A DNA stretch of 64,000 nt from Sipunculus nudus. Lineage: Eukaryota; Annelida; Sipuncula; Golfingiida; Sipunculidae. The stretch lies in contig CM049307.1 of the NCBI GenBank assembly GCA_026874595.1, positions 47,027,178 to 47,091,177 of the forward strand, written 5' to 3'. Below are positions 11,462 through 22,852 of the stretch, piece after piece. The position numbers were made by a program, and so were the translations under genes. The notes under the pieces are model-generated. The model was given only the letters and a program-made list of their open reading frames with translations, was not told where the DNA came from and did not search any database. Position 1 is the first letter of the stretch; each line of letters opens with the position of its first letter.

Positions 11462-12863
11462 CAATTCGTCTTCGTAACACTTTTTTTAAATATTATATCC
11501 TTTTAAAGAATTTTAATATTTTTTATTTTTTTTTTTCAAATAGTGTACATGAACCGAGGAAGAGCTGATCTAATTTCATGACTGATCTTGATGTGTCAGT
11601 CCATGGAGGTTTGCAGATTCATTCCCCCCCCCCCCCCCGGAAGAAGTTCATAAGCAAATATTTTATTTTGTCACTCCACTTGGCATTGCTTCGTTACCTA
11701 TTTTAAATTTTATTTCAGAGCTATTTTCTGTAACTAGCGGTGTATCCCTAATTTCGACATGCGACCTGTGCCATCCGGGATGTGTGCGTGTGTATGTGTC
11801 CGAGTGTGTACGCTAAATGGCAGCCCCATATGCGGTTTTGTCAGCCTTTGAGAACTGAAATAATCAGGGTTCAACTAGGTAGCGAAAAGTACTTCGAGGA
11901 CAGTGTTGAAGCGAAATCACGCTTTTACTAACCACGCCTTAAATCTCCAAATTATAGTAGGAAATATTCAAAGAAAAGTTATTATGATTCGTTTATACCT
12001 TTTCTTAGTCTCTTACACAGACACACGGTGGCGCCCCACAACCCCTAGTGGAGCCTGTGGAAGAGGCTAACCTTTTCTTCGACAATGGAGAATTTAAGAT
12101 TTTGTTTTGCTAAACAGGCAAAAGAACTAAATTACTAAGGAAATTATCAAAATTGTATTATGTTATCTTCTTGAAAGATGGAAATCTAAATAATATTTTT
12201 TTATGCGGGGAATTAAAATTGACGCGGGCGGTGCCCAAGAACCATACCTTTTATTTTTTTGGCCTTACTAGCTGTTTTTTTAATATCACAAAAAGAAGAA
12301 TCTGTTAACTTCTGAAGAGCCCATAGAAAAAAGCTTTGAGATTTAATTCTTTCAAGCTTGAAAACAACCGCCAGCATTACTGTAAGAACTAATATTCATG
12401 GCTGCAGAAGCTCTCTTGTTCTACAGAAAATAGATTTTCAGCAAGTTATATTATATCATATTAAAGTGTTTTAATTTAAAGTTCAGATTCTCTAGCGGAT
12501 AGCACATTAAGGTTAAATAAAATTCGCTTCTTGTTTTTCCTCAAAACGAACATCTAGAAACTCATTTTGCTAATATGCCGCAAAATTAATATTTATTTTC
12601 ACATTGTATCCCAAAATAAACACTCATTACGTTCCTTTCCTTATTACTTCGATAAAACAACATTTTTGTAGCATTTTCCGACCTGCCATAAATGTAACAT
12701 AACATTATATTATCTACAATGTATGACGCCAATGAGATGTCATAGTGTTTATAGTAACAGGCAGTGTGTATACGTATATAAAAAATAGTTTAAATCAGAA
12801 TATATTTATTTCATTATCACCCAACATTCAGATAGAAAAATGGGTGAAAGAAGATAATATTTT
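11462..12863. other. AT-rich stretch, nothing recognised
   Basis: Contains a run of 15 C at 11624-11638 and a GC-richer patch near 11750-11850. No gene or repeat is supported. If the minus-strand exon at 12864 is real, this stretch would hold its 3' UTR; TTATTT/ATTTATTT-rich sequence lies near 12800. Confidence 0.4.
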
Positions 12864-13159
12864 TTATCCATAAAGCGGTGTAACACTGTTAGAATATTTG
12901 GTCACCAGATCACGAATGGCTTGATGGATGAAAACAACCGTGAAATCGTCCAGATTTGCTGTGATATCAATATTGCCAATTGGCGGTGACAGATCCGGTA
13001 CAGATCCAGGACTTCCTTTGGTAGCGTTGGCTGCGGAAAACTTCATTTCGACTACAGGTCCAAATTCAGTTTTTGAATTATCAAGAAAATATTTATATTG
13101 TAAGATAAAAGAGAATATATAAATTTTATTCGAATTAAAACAGATTATTTTAAACTGTG
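12864..13159 (-). CDS. Probable 3'-terminal coding exon of an unknown host gene
   Basis: On the minus strand a frame stays open from above 13262 down to a TAA at 12864-12866. Its last ~70 residues look like real protein: mixed composition, alternating hydrophobic pattern, few Lys/Asn runs, ending with FTVVFIHQAIRDLVTKYSN and TPLYG. A strong acceptor, a pyrimidine tract ending CTATCTGTTTCAG, puts one possible exon start at 13159. The DNA just inside it (13085-13155) is AT-rich like an intron, so a later acceptor is also possible, for example near 13065 or 13045. No matching upstream exon was found. Product not recognised. The plus-strand frame at 12928-13122 is its shadow. Confidence 0.4.
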
Positions 13160-14726
13160 CTGAAACAGATAGAAAGGGTAGACTTTTGGACATATAATTA
13201 GATAATAAAAGATCAATCAATGTTAATGGATAAATGCGATTTCTATTTCTAAATTGTGTCATATGATATGATTAAGGGATAATTATATCAACAGTAACGT
13301 ATAATGTCAATCATTGCTTAGAAATAACAGTATATTAGTTTTTATTAATATTATGCATTAACCTATAGGAAGCTAATCTCCATAAGAATAATTATTATTT
13401 ACAACTGGGATAGCATATCACCAATGGGAATACAGAACTCTTTTTAATTCAACGAGAACTCATTTCAGCTTCATTTACCGCCGTAAATATTCCATTATTT
13501 ATTTCGTCTGTTCTGTGAAACACAAATTTCAGTTGCATTTTTTAAATTTTACCCCTCCTGCATGGCAAGTCATAAGATGTGATCCTATTTCGCAAATACA
13601 CTATTCCAAGAACTGAAGAATATTTTTTTTTTTGCATTTTCTAGGCAAGCTGCCAAAATTCACGAATTGTGTCTTGACCGGAAATGAAAAAACGTATCCG
13701 TAGAACAAAACATTTTTATGTGTCACCTTATTGAACATTTTGCAATATCCTGAATCCTACCACTTGCACAATATAAAGCATGTTTATTTTCAAAAGCATA
13801 TCTCAAATGATTATTCAATAAAACATCTTGTATGCCCCTACGTTTCACAGTTCTTACAACTTACAAATAGGCCCCCTTAAAAATATCTGAATCCGAACCC
13901 ATTTTCCCGCGAACTTAGTTTAATGAACTTGCGAAAATTATGGTTTATACAATCACACATTCCTTCCGCGTAAATTTTCGACTGACTCGAGTTGACAGCA
14001 TCTAGAGGTTTCACATAAATGATTGCCTTTGCATGGCACATGATAAAACATGTTTCAAAACAATAATTGAAGGACGACTAAAAGACGAGTCCGATTGGAA
14101 ATTAAATTGGCATCAACGAGTTGATTAGTTTGAAAAAATTCAATATGAAATCAGGAAGAAAATAGAAATCAATATGAAGGATTGAACAAAGCGCCCGAAT
14201 TCATATGAATTCTTGCAACTAAAATGCTGCCAGGTCTGTCGACAAACAGTAAGTGTGTGAATAGAGTCTGTTAAACTAATTTATATACAATTGTTACACC
14301 ATTAATATACTTTATGACAGAATGGTCCAAGACACGTAAAAAAACCGTACTTGAGTCTTTTCTTCGGGGCATATTGTTTGAAAATAAGATTTGTGACGTC
14401 AAATTTTTGTTACCAAAACGTGTACATGTATTTGGTAATTTTGTGGAATAGGAAGGAGAGATTTATATCCTAAAATGAAATTTTAAAAAATCATATTTGG
14501 ATATAGATAACATTTAATGTGATAGTTAAACACATGCACAGGTTTTAAAGAAGGCAACAGGAGCACAATCTGAATTGAAAATTACTTTCAGTGTGTCACC
14601 AATACTGAGCCCTGTTTTGTAGCTTTCGACATTTATTTTCATTTCCTATTAATAAAAAAAAAATGAAAACCTTACGAAAAGAAATTTTTATCTAACCAAA
14701 ACAACATAAAAAAGGTGTTCTCCTGT
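13160..14726. other. AT-rich stretch, nothing recognised
   Basis: If 12864-13159 is an exon, this is probably its upstream intron. One TGACGTCA palindrome lies at 14394-14401. No other feature is supported. Confidence 0.4.
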
Positions 14727-14855
14727 CCCCCCCCCCCCTCCCCCCACATCTCTGTCTGCCTGCCTGTCTCTGTATCTGTGTCTGTCTCTGCGTCTGTCTG
14801 TTTGTCTTTCTGCTTCTCTGTCTGTCCGTCCGTCTGTCTGTCTCTCTCGCTCTCT
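14727..14855. repeat. Poly-C plus degenerate (TCTG)n low-complexity tract
   Basis: Twelve C followed by more C-rich sequence, then about 100 bp of imperfect CTGT/TCTG/TCCG tetranucleotides. The short open frames on both strands here encode only the repeat (Ser/Val/Cys or Arg/Gln/Thr) and are not genes. Confidence 0.9.
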
Positions 14856-15857
14856 TCAAATTCTTCAAAAACCAAATGCGAAAAATGTCTTTCTGCAGTA
14901 AACCGATATGTCTAGACAAGAAAAAATCGTGCACTTACAGAAAAAAAGGCTTCTTTTCAAACGAAAATGGTCGTACCTCAGTTAGTCTTATGGGACTTGT
15001 TTCCAAGTATCGCCTTCAGACCGACACCGGTCTACTCAGAGTGCGGCCGTTCCCGTGACAGGTTATCAATCACTAATCAAATTTAGTTGTCAATGATCAC
15101 TTGTTACACACATTCACTTGGCGCAAACATCCTGGGGTTCGCAGTCCCGGGCAGAATTGTCCCCAGCCGTACTGTTGTTGTCCCCATAACTGTACATTCA
15201 GCTAGTTTACAAGACCGGTATTCAGCGTAGGTCGCATTAGGCGGCACATACATTTTGGGATTTGATCTGCTCAGATTAACTCACGCCAAAGATTGATTCA
15301 AAATAGCGCATGATCCCCACCAGAGCTAGTTATTTTGCATTGTACATAAGAAAAAAATCCGATTTAATATATCTTAATGTTTAATATATTTATTATAATT
15401 TCCTGTTTATATAAATCTTAATGTTCGTCACCAGGCTTGCAGTCTCTATGTAAAAAGACACGAAGAGACCTTGGACACCCGGGTTTCGTATTTATTGAAG
15501 GGAAGAAATAGTTTTCCACGATAGGAGTATTCCAAAAAGAAAGAAAGTTGTGTGCAGACATCACAATGATTTTCTGTACTAAAACCCCGTGCTCCGCGTG
15601 GTTATTTACAGTCACCTTGGTCAACGTGTGAGCGGAACCTCATTTAAAAATTACACATGATGCAGCTTAATTTTCTGTGATTGTGTAGGTCAAGAAACGG
15701 CTGAGTGTTTCTGATACAGTCAAATTCTCCATGGACAGGAATTTATGCAAGTATATCATGGGCATTATAGCAGGAGCTATCTAACACACACAAAAAATCT
15801 CTTAGCCCCAATATGAGGACTGATATTTGTTTTAAACATAATTGTATTTTAATAAAA
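14856..15857. other. Unique sequence, nothing recognised
   Basis: A 68-codon minus-strand frame at 15418-15624 is open but shows no recognisable motif. No repeat or RNA gene seen. Confidence 0.4.
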
Positions 15858-15968
15858 CATTAGCAATATTGTGATAAACGGCCAATATTTTCTTCACGAC
15901 CAATGTTTTAATAAAAATGACCATTATTATAAAAACAGCCGATATTGTGAAAATGGCCAACTAATAAA
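15858..15968 (+). repeat. Degenerate minisatellite, about six units of 18-21 bp
   Basis: Successive units read ATTAGCAATATTGTGATAA, ACGGCCAATATTTTCTTC, ACGACCAATGTTTTAATAAA, ATGACCATTATTATAAAA, ACAGCCGATATTGTGAAA and ATGGCCAACTAATAA. The conserved core is RNGRCCAATATT. Units are well diverged. Confidence 0.65.
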
Positions 15969-18770
15969 GTGCCCTTTTTAAAATGTATTAAAATTGAAAG
16001 TGGTAAAAAAGTCCTAATGAAGATGAAATCTCCTGGCCAATTTAGGCTACTAAGAAGACACAATTATTGACCTCACGTGACACGTGAACTTACAAATATA
16101 ATCCCGTGAATTATATTAGAATTCTATGATGGATGTAACAGTTATAAAGATTTCCACCAAAATTGCATTCACCGAAGTATTTTCAACGAAATACCATTTT
16201 ATGATTTGATATTTTTCACATTGTATGAATCTGATGTCAACATTCCCCTTTGTATGAACATCAAAGCATAGCCTTATAATTTTCATTGATTCAAGCTTGC
16301 ATCAAATCGGATAATATTTTAACTAGAAGTTTTCAGAAACGGTAACGATGAACTGATAGACGCTGTCAAACGGCCTGGGGACCAGACAGAAAGTGGCAGG
16401 AAGTCCAAAAGCATGTCCACGGAAAGAAACTTGAATGAAAACAGATAATATTTATGTGACAGGCGTCAGTGGTATGCTTGTGTAAAAACAGCCCTTTTAT
16501 CCATTGTGTGGAACAGCCCTCAGATAAAATCACACGCCGGTAGTCAGCCGGTTAGCTTGCTAATGCACCTGTGCGGTTGGAAAATATTGTCTTCCCGATT
16601 AACTTTCCACAAGTTCGGACGGGGCAGAGGTTACCTGTTTATTTGTTCTTGGAGGTATATAAACAGATTGTTTCTTGCCGGCATGGCTAGATTTGAAACA
16701 GGACTACCGCTTCAACAATCGTGATTTTCGTAAGCCGTCATTTGTTTATTGCTCATAAAGCGGAATATAGTGGTCGCTCGCACGACAGCTGATAACAATT
16801 TAACAGTTTGCTGGCGGGATAAAACAAACTTTATTTGGTTAACGCTGTATCATTCTTTACTGATTCATGGTAAATCATTTCCAATTTTCCATGAAGTACA
16901 GGAAAAAGTGCAGCCAGGCGTATATTTTGACTAATGTTTTAAGATGATACCATATTCAAGAGAAACATTTAGGTAAATCTCACAGTAATTTGATCTATTA
17001 CTGATGGTAATGGGTGAAGTAGCAGAACATTGTAAACAGTGGTTGATGAACAATCAGATTGTTTTGAGACATTTTTTCTGTGTAACTGACATATAGCAGT
17101 ATGTTTGCTTATAGTTAATACAAATAGCATAGGTTGGGATGCTAACCAGAGTTCTTAATAACTGCATACTGACTTGTGAGGGACTAATGTATATTTTGTA
17201 CTTACGATCTTTATGAGCAGGATAACTGCAATTGGTTATTTTTTGTTTGTTGCAGTGAGGGCTTTTCTGGAAGCCACTTCTTCGTTTCTGTGTACCTCTC
17301 ACCAGAGCTGCGTGTCCAGTTAAGCGGTACGGATGCGGATACGGATGTGCACGTGACTAAAATTGTGCATGTGGAAAAGGACTGTGTCCAATTACTTGTG
17401 CGGAGTGCGGTGCGGATACGGAAACTTTTTTTTTTTTTCTTTTTTTTTTGCCAACCTCACCATGTAGCCGCGGGTCCTAAAACCATTTTTAGAGGTGAAA
17501 GTGAGTGAAAGACCTTAAAACGCACTAACAAACGCATCTAATGGACAAACACAAACAATATCCGCAAACGTGTCCGCACCGCACACGCAGCGCATTCGTA
17601 CATGTGGACATACACGCGGCTAAGGCCGATAAAACTAATGGATAAAACTTCAACGTACTGAAACTGAACGTACTGGTTTAAAACTTCGACTTAGGCCTTT
17701 CGGACTACGCGTGTTGAATGATCAACGGGAGAGGGCATGCTGCCGCCAAGGCCGAAAAATAAAACAATGCCCCTTATTGTAACTGGTCAGCAACTGCACC
17801 TTAACACCTTTATAAAACATTTAACACGTACTACCACTGCCACCAGGTGACATTAAAACATTTATGTTATGTGATTTTACTTATATTTGATTTAAACTGG
17901 CAACAGAAACTTCTGCAACTTGGAAATACGCATTTAAATATACCTTAGGACTTCATCTAGGTTTGCTTAACTCTTCTTAGCAAAGTTTCGTGAGTTTGTG
18001 TTGAAAACATTCAGAGTTTTCCTTTAAAAAATAAGGCAGTTCCGGAAAAAACATGACCTATTCTGATAAGGGAACAATAGCTCTTTCACGCACGTCTTTT
18101 CGGCGCCATGGTTACGGCAATAAAAAATGTGATGAAGAAATACATGTCAATTGTAAAACGAAGTTTAATTTGCAATCAAAGCAAGACTCATGTTTTAAAG
18201 AAAAAAATCAGTCTATCTGTCAGATAAATTGAGATTTTAGGATAAAATAATGTAGAAGCTTGTTATTGGGTCTTGTTGACCTGCCACATGAAAAACTGTT
18301 GTATACGTTTCTGGTGAAATATTATACAAAAAGTGAAAATAAAAGCGAAAAACGTAATTCACGATAGTGTAATCAGACAGCCCTGAATATTTATGAATCA
18401 ATTGCCTATCCCGTTTAAAACATTTTTGTTTTGTCTGGCTGAATAGTATGCTTCTCTCCAGCTTTCAATTATATTTACAAAAAAATTATTACTTCGCTCG
18501 TGTAATGCTGATAAAAGAATGTATTCATTTTTTGTGTTCTACCTCTATAGACATAAGCACATGCAAGCCATTTTAAGGTAAAACATATGTGAAATGTGAG
18601 ATTGAAAGGAGTTCAAACATGTAGGCCTTTTCTAACAGAACGTTTATTGTTAGCATAATGGATTTCAGAAAGGTTAGGCTTTACAGGTTTTTTTTAACAA
18701 AACAAAATGTTGTACAAAATGAAAAAAATGTGAGAAAAATAATGGATAATTGAGTTAATAACCTTAATAC
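15969..18770. other. Unique AT-rich sequence, nothing firmly recognised
   Basis: A TATATAAA at 16656-16663 sits in a slightly GC-richer patch and could be a TATA box, but no CCAAT element or following coding exon supports it. Short open frames at 16506-16934 and 17054-17508 show no domains. A T-rich run lies at 17427-17449. Confidence 0.4.
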
Positions 18771-18787
18771 AAACTACGAATGTACAA

Positions 18788-19159
18788 CGGGTTTCTGTAG
18801 TCTATGGGCAGAGGACACATATCGTGAGTTCTAATCTCAGCCGAGGCGATGAGATTTTTCCCGGTCGGCCCCCACAAGGGTTGGCGCTCTGCAGGCTTAT
18901 TAGGAAGCCCGTGTCCCATGGCCGTGTTTCGCTCTAGAACGAATGCGCCTTTTTGGATTCCACGGTGGTATGACCTAGCAATGGGAACGATTACACACCC
19001 AGGGCCCCCAGATGGAGGAGTCACCGGGCCTGCATGGTTAACTCCAGGATATGAAATGAGAGGAAACCTGTGCAGCTGTGCTGTCATTAAGTCCCAAACC
19101 GGAATGGAATTGTGCAGATGAACATAACCGGAGACGGTTACCTCCAACAATAATTTAAA
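18788..19159 (+). mobile_element. tRNA-derived SINE, ~372 bp, with 17-bp target duplication
   Basis: A short retroposon moved by LINE machinery. Its flanks are a 17-bp direct repeat, 18771-18787 (AAACTACGAATGTACAA) and 19160-19176 (one mismatch). The 5' end is tRNA-like: an A-box-like TAGTCTATGGG at 18798-18808 and B-box GAGTTCTAATCTC at 18826-18838, followed by AGCCGAGG, the arrangement of a pol III promoter. The anticodon arm looks shortened. A ~300-bp body and the A/T-rich end CAATAATTTAAAA follow. It opens short frames on both strands that are only chance. The near-perfect target duplication suggests a fairly recent insertion. Confidence 0.78.
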
Positions 19160-19259
19160 AAACTACAAATGTACAATATATAACACACAGCTTCAACTGC
19201 TTGCATTATTTTAATCAAGTACAGCCAGTTTCACCGTCCTCACACCCAGGCCTAGGTGT

Positions 19260-19430
19260 GGTGGACACACCCGGTGGCAAAATACAAAATAACATGAAAG
19301 GAAACGAGTGCTACCGCCCTATCACCATGTCCCAAAACGAAATAATGTACAGATGTAGACACTGAGATAAAGAAATAGATAGGAGTGCAGAAAACAATGA
19401 AGGTGCTTACCTCCACCAAAACAGGTTAAG
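19260..19430 (+). repeat. Diverged relative of the SINE 3' half
   Basis: This stretch matches the last ~120 bp of the SINE just upstream in the same order. Shared blocks are GAAAGGAAAC near 19297, ATGTCCCAAAACG near 19325, TACAGATG near 19348 and GGTGCTTACCTCCA near 19402. It lacks a tRNA head, so it is either a truncated older copy or a separate element sharing the tail. No clear target duplication. Confidence 0.5.
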
Positions 19431-20979
19431 CCAGTTTTAATGTAAATGATGTCCCCGATTAAAGAGCATTGCTTCGCCTTTCGTTCATAAGTTCTCCATA
19501 TACCATTGCTAAAACCTACGAAGATCCCATATATAAAACGAATCTCTTGAGTTCACTGTGTAAACATTATCACGTTTATCCAATGTATAAAATCAATTTC
19601 TCACTTCATTGTCCAAGTATAAATTTGATCCAATGTATACAATCAAGCCCTCAGTTTATTGTCGACCTGATTGTTGTGTTATCCGATATAAAAAACAATT
19701 TCTTAGTTTATTGTTGAAATGTAACGTTGATTCGACCTCATGTTAATTAGGGGTGGGTTGTATTTTACAATTATGGTAAATCTTATACTCTGACTCTCTG
19801 AATTTATGGTCCTTTACTTAGAAACAGCGAAAACATTTATTGCCAAATTTTCTTATAAGTGTAACCCCCTGTGCATCCCTTCTAATGTTTGCACAAAACA
19901 TAAAAATATCATTTTCTGTAGGTTTTCACAGAATTGCTTCAACGCTTTTAATAACAGGGATTTAAAACAGAGTGACGTTGTCGTACAACCCATTTACGTG
20001 ATCATATTAACTGGTATTGATGTATTAGGCCATTTTCCACAGTTGTAATGAGTGTTTGAAGTTAGACTTAATTAATTAATTGGTTTTCAAGGAATTAGTT
20101 TTGTTTGAGAACTAGATTTGGACTAAGAAATTTCATGTACACAAGCGTTGGCTTTCTCTCTAAGAGAGAACTGGAAACCAAACACGGCTTTATGTGATCC
20201 CATTTCGGTGTAATGGGTTCAGTTCCAAAGGGTTAAGCCGGTATCAGTTTCTTATTAAATCAATTTTAATAAGCTCTTGCACTAAGGATAGTTCAATGTA
20301 TGTCCGAAATTAATTCTGCTCACCTTAAAGACCTTACAGAAAAAACACGAAAGCCGCGAGCATTGCTTTGAACAGCGTGACAGTGTAACACGCTTTACCG
20401 CCATTTGTCCTAAATTGCGCCCCTCATACATAAATATATGTGGCGCGGTCGGAATGGCCGCTGGTCTTGAATCGTGCGTTTCTCGGTGCAAGGCACGATC
20501 GGTTGGCATTGATATAGAACAATTGGCGGATCAAATACATTTTTTTACCATTAATTATGTATATAAGAATAAATGTCACATTATAAATGATACTCAATGT
20601 AAAACCGAATGTAACACAATGGTAATGGTAAGATTGTGATATTGATTTTGCTTTTATATCATCAAATAATAATCTTGATTCCTGCAAGAAAATAATTATG
20701 TTATGAGCTATTCTATCGGGAAACTCATTTTTATGCCTATTATGTAACTTAGGACTAATGATATCGATATATATACATTTAATAATGCAGATTACCTATA
20801 AGAAAGACATTTAGACACATTCTAAATTAGTTCCTGACGCCACCGAATACTTACTAAAATTACATAGCGTATATTCCGTTCCTCTATAAAAGAAACGATG
20901 AAAATGCAAGTAACGCAGTGCAAGAAAAGAAGTTAGACAACCTGGTAACATTTTAAGGTCCGATTTACCACAAAATGTT
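19431..20979. other. AT-rich stretch, nothing recognised
   Basis: Short frames of 60-90 codons are open on both strands but carry no motifs. Between 19550 and 19650 the phrase CCAATGTATA.AATCAA recurs at roughly 50-bp spacing, a possible weak local repeat. No gene is supported. Confidence 0.4.
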
Positions 20980-21530
20980 ACGGTGGGTAATTAAGGACAC
21001 CAAAAAAAAAATATTTTTCTCGAGATCTCAAAATGATGTCGAGATCTCGAGATGTTAAGTCGAGATCCCGAGATATTATCTCGAGATCTCAAGATAAATT
21101 TTCAATGAAAAAAATAATAATAAGTCCACGTGGGCGTTGTACGAACCATTCGATGCTTTATTGACGTAAAGCAAAACAAAGTTAAATGGACCGACTTCTA
21201 TATCTGATGTCTGTCAAAGAAACATAATCTACTGAACCTTTCATACAAATTAGCCAATCCGACGGGGTAAAGGCGATGCCTTTTGTTTATATTCACGTGT
21301 TTATAACATGGGTCGGGGTGAGGGGGGGGGGGGGGGTAACATCTCAAGTTCTCGAAATAAATATTTATTTTCTGCAGCAAAATATTTGTTTACGATAATT
21401 TATGTCGAGATCTCGAGATGTTATGTCGAGATCTCGAAATGTTATCTCGAAATGATTCTCGAGATCTCGAAATATTATCTCGAGATCTCGAGATAAATAT
21501 TTTTTTCTGTGTCCTAAATCTGCCATCGTG
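20980..21530. mobile_element. Inverted-repeat element with GAGATCTC palindrome arrays at both ends
   Basis: The outer ends are inverted copies. On the left, CGGTGGGTAATTAAGGACAC runs into an A-rich run and ATATTTTTCTCGAGATCTC. The right end read in reverse begins CGATGGCAGATTTAGGACAC and also runs into A-rich sequence and TCTCGAGATCTC, so the terminal repeat is about 45-50 bp, imperfect. Inside each end is an array of the palindrome TCGAGATCTCGA at 15-20 bp spacing (about 21021-21092 and 21405-21495). A run of 15 G lies at 21322-21336. No transposase frame is present. It is a non-autonomous element of unassigned superfamily. Short Ser/Arg/Ile-rich frames here are repeat products. Confidence 0.75.
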
Positions 21531-22184
21531 ATACGTCATGTAATCAGATAAAATATTCTGCGTGAAAACATGGATATCGCATATTCCAGCGCTCCGCAAT
21601 GGAACACAGATAAAAAGAGGAAGCCACCTTGTGCCAGATAAGCAGTTTTACAAACTCTGATACATTTTATTTTTCAGCTGACCTTAAATATAACTTTATC
21701 TCACTGAATATATCATTTCACAAACTGCGACCTGAGGGCGAGATTATGGATGTCAAACTAACAAAACTGTCGAAAACATAATAATCTAAAAATCACTTTT
21801 GTGACAAACCCCCATGCATATAATAAGACATTTCAGACGCCCCTCATGCAGTTGCTGAAAAATACGTCCGCCCGATGATTGATTCAATACCTTCTTCATT
21901 GTAATTTTAGAAAGTGTGTTTGCAAGTAAAATATTTGCTTTCTGGTGGATAATCTAGAATTGATGGCCTCGACCTTCAGTTTTACAGGTTTCCAAGGTTG
22001 TCCATAAGGCGGGAGGACACCGGAAGAGATTTATAATTAGAATCTGCGAGCAGGCTTCCATCAGGGGAAGATTAACGCAGTCTCTCACGGTTACCTTAAG
22101 ACCTCATCTCAGTGTGACACTGGTTACTGCCAAGTTATGTTCTTCATTAAAGGGATATTACTATTACAAGTATTTATACTATTC
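21531..22184. other. Unique sequence, nothing recognised
   Basis: No gene, RNA or repeat is supported. Confidence 0.4.
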
Positions 22185-22305
22185 ACCTGCTGCTACTACT
22201 ACTACTGCCACTACTACGACTACAAACACTAGTACCACTTATAGATAATGATAATAATAATGATGATAATTATAATAATAAATATAATAATAATAATAAT
22301 AATAA

Positions 22306-22336
<31 letters not shown>

Positions 22337-22376
22337 AATTAGAATTAGAATTAGAATTAGAATTAGATTAGAATTA
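22185..22376 (+). repeat. Compound microsatellite: (CTA)n, (TAA)n, (GAA)n, (TTAGAA)n
   Basis: Four simple repeats follow one another without a gap: an imperfect CTA/CTG block (22188-22230), TAA-type trinucleotides (22245-22306), about ten GAA/AAG units (22307-22337) and five to six TTAGAA hexamers (22338-22376). The open frame at 22248-22658 that reads Ile and Arg runs here is a product of this repeat. Confidence 0.95.
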
Positions 22377-22423
22377 TGCATGCTTTCAGGAATGCAGGCT
22401 TCCGCCATGTGGGCGGTTCTTGT

Positions 22424-22852
22424 AGGGACATTATCAGGGGCAATATTTTGCCTATTCTTTCACACTATCAGTTCAGTTTTGCTTTATTTCCTCCAATACG
22501 GCTCTTTAACATCTTGCTATGGCTACATGTGTCTGTTTACCATAACAACGCCGAGTGACCGGAGGTCCAAATATGAGGGGCAACACGTGTTGTTTCAGTC
22601 AGCGGGAACACGTTTTTCGTTTTTTTGGGCCAAGTCAGCCAGGGCATCTCCTGATTGACACGTGTTGTGGCTCTGCGCTGCAAACAGCCCCACGCACTGT
22701 GTTTATGTTGACACCTGAGATCGCGCCCGGTCCACTGTTTTTTACAATCGTTTACAGGAGGAGGAAGCAAACGGTTTCAAGGTAATATTTTGGCAGGTAC
22801 AGATTTATTTTAAAGAGAGGAAGCTAATTCTTGCGTTAACCCAACATGCTTT
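22424..22852 (-). mobile_element. Family A repeat, reverse orientation
   Basis: Read on the minus strand this is a copy of the element at 52585-53087. Its 3' end (plus strand 22424-22480, AGGGACATTATCAGGGGCAA and then TATTTTGCCTATTCTTTCA) mirrors that copy's last 60 bp. The block GATCGCGCCCGGTCCACTGT and the stretch CAGGTACAGATTTATTTTAAAG near 22795 mirror its first 150 bp. The outermost TTAAAG end at the right is worn. Frames of about 76 codons on either strand here reflect ancestral sequence shared between copies, not a gene. Confidence 0.85.

Noticed and set aside
14672-14915. Three overlapping frames, Cys/Val/Ser-rich on plus and Arg/Gln/Thr-rich on minus
   Set aside because: They translate the TCTG/CTGT simple repeat in different frames.
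16656-16663. TATATAAA as a promoter
   Set aside because: AT-rich sequence produces many such matches, and no CCAAT, initiator or exon supports it.
18764-19150. Frames of 128 (minus) and 90 (plus) codons
   Set aside because: They lie within the SINE; pol III-derived sequence is not protein coding.
22248-22785. 136-codon plus frame and overlapping 76-77 codon frames
   Set aside because: The start is Ile/Arg microsatellite and the rest is the family A repeat, in which similar frames occur by shared ancestry.
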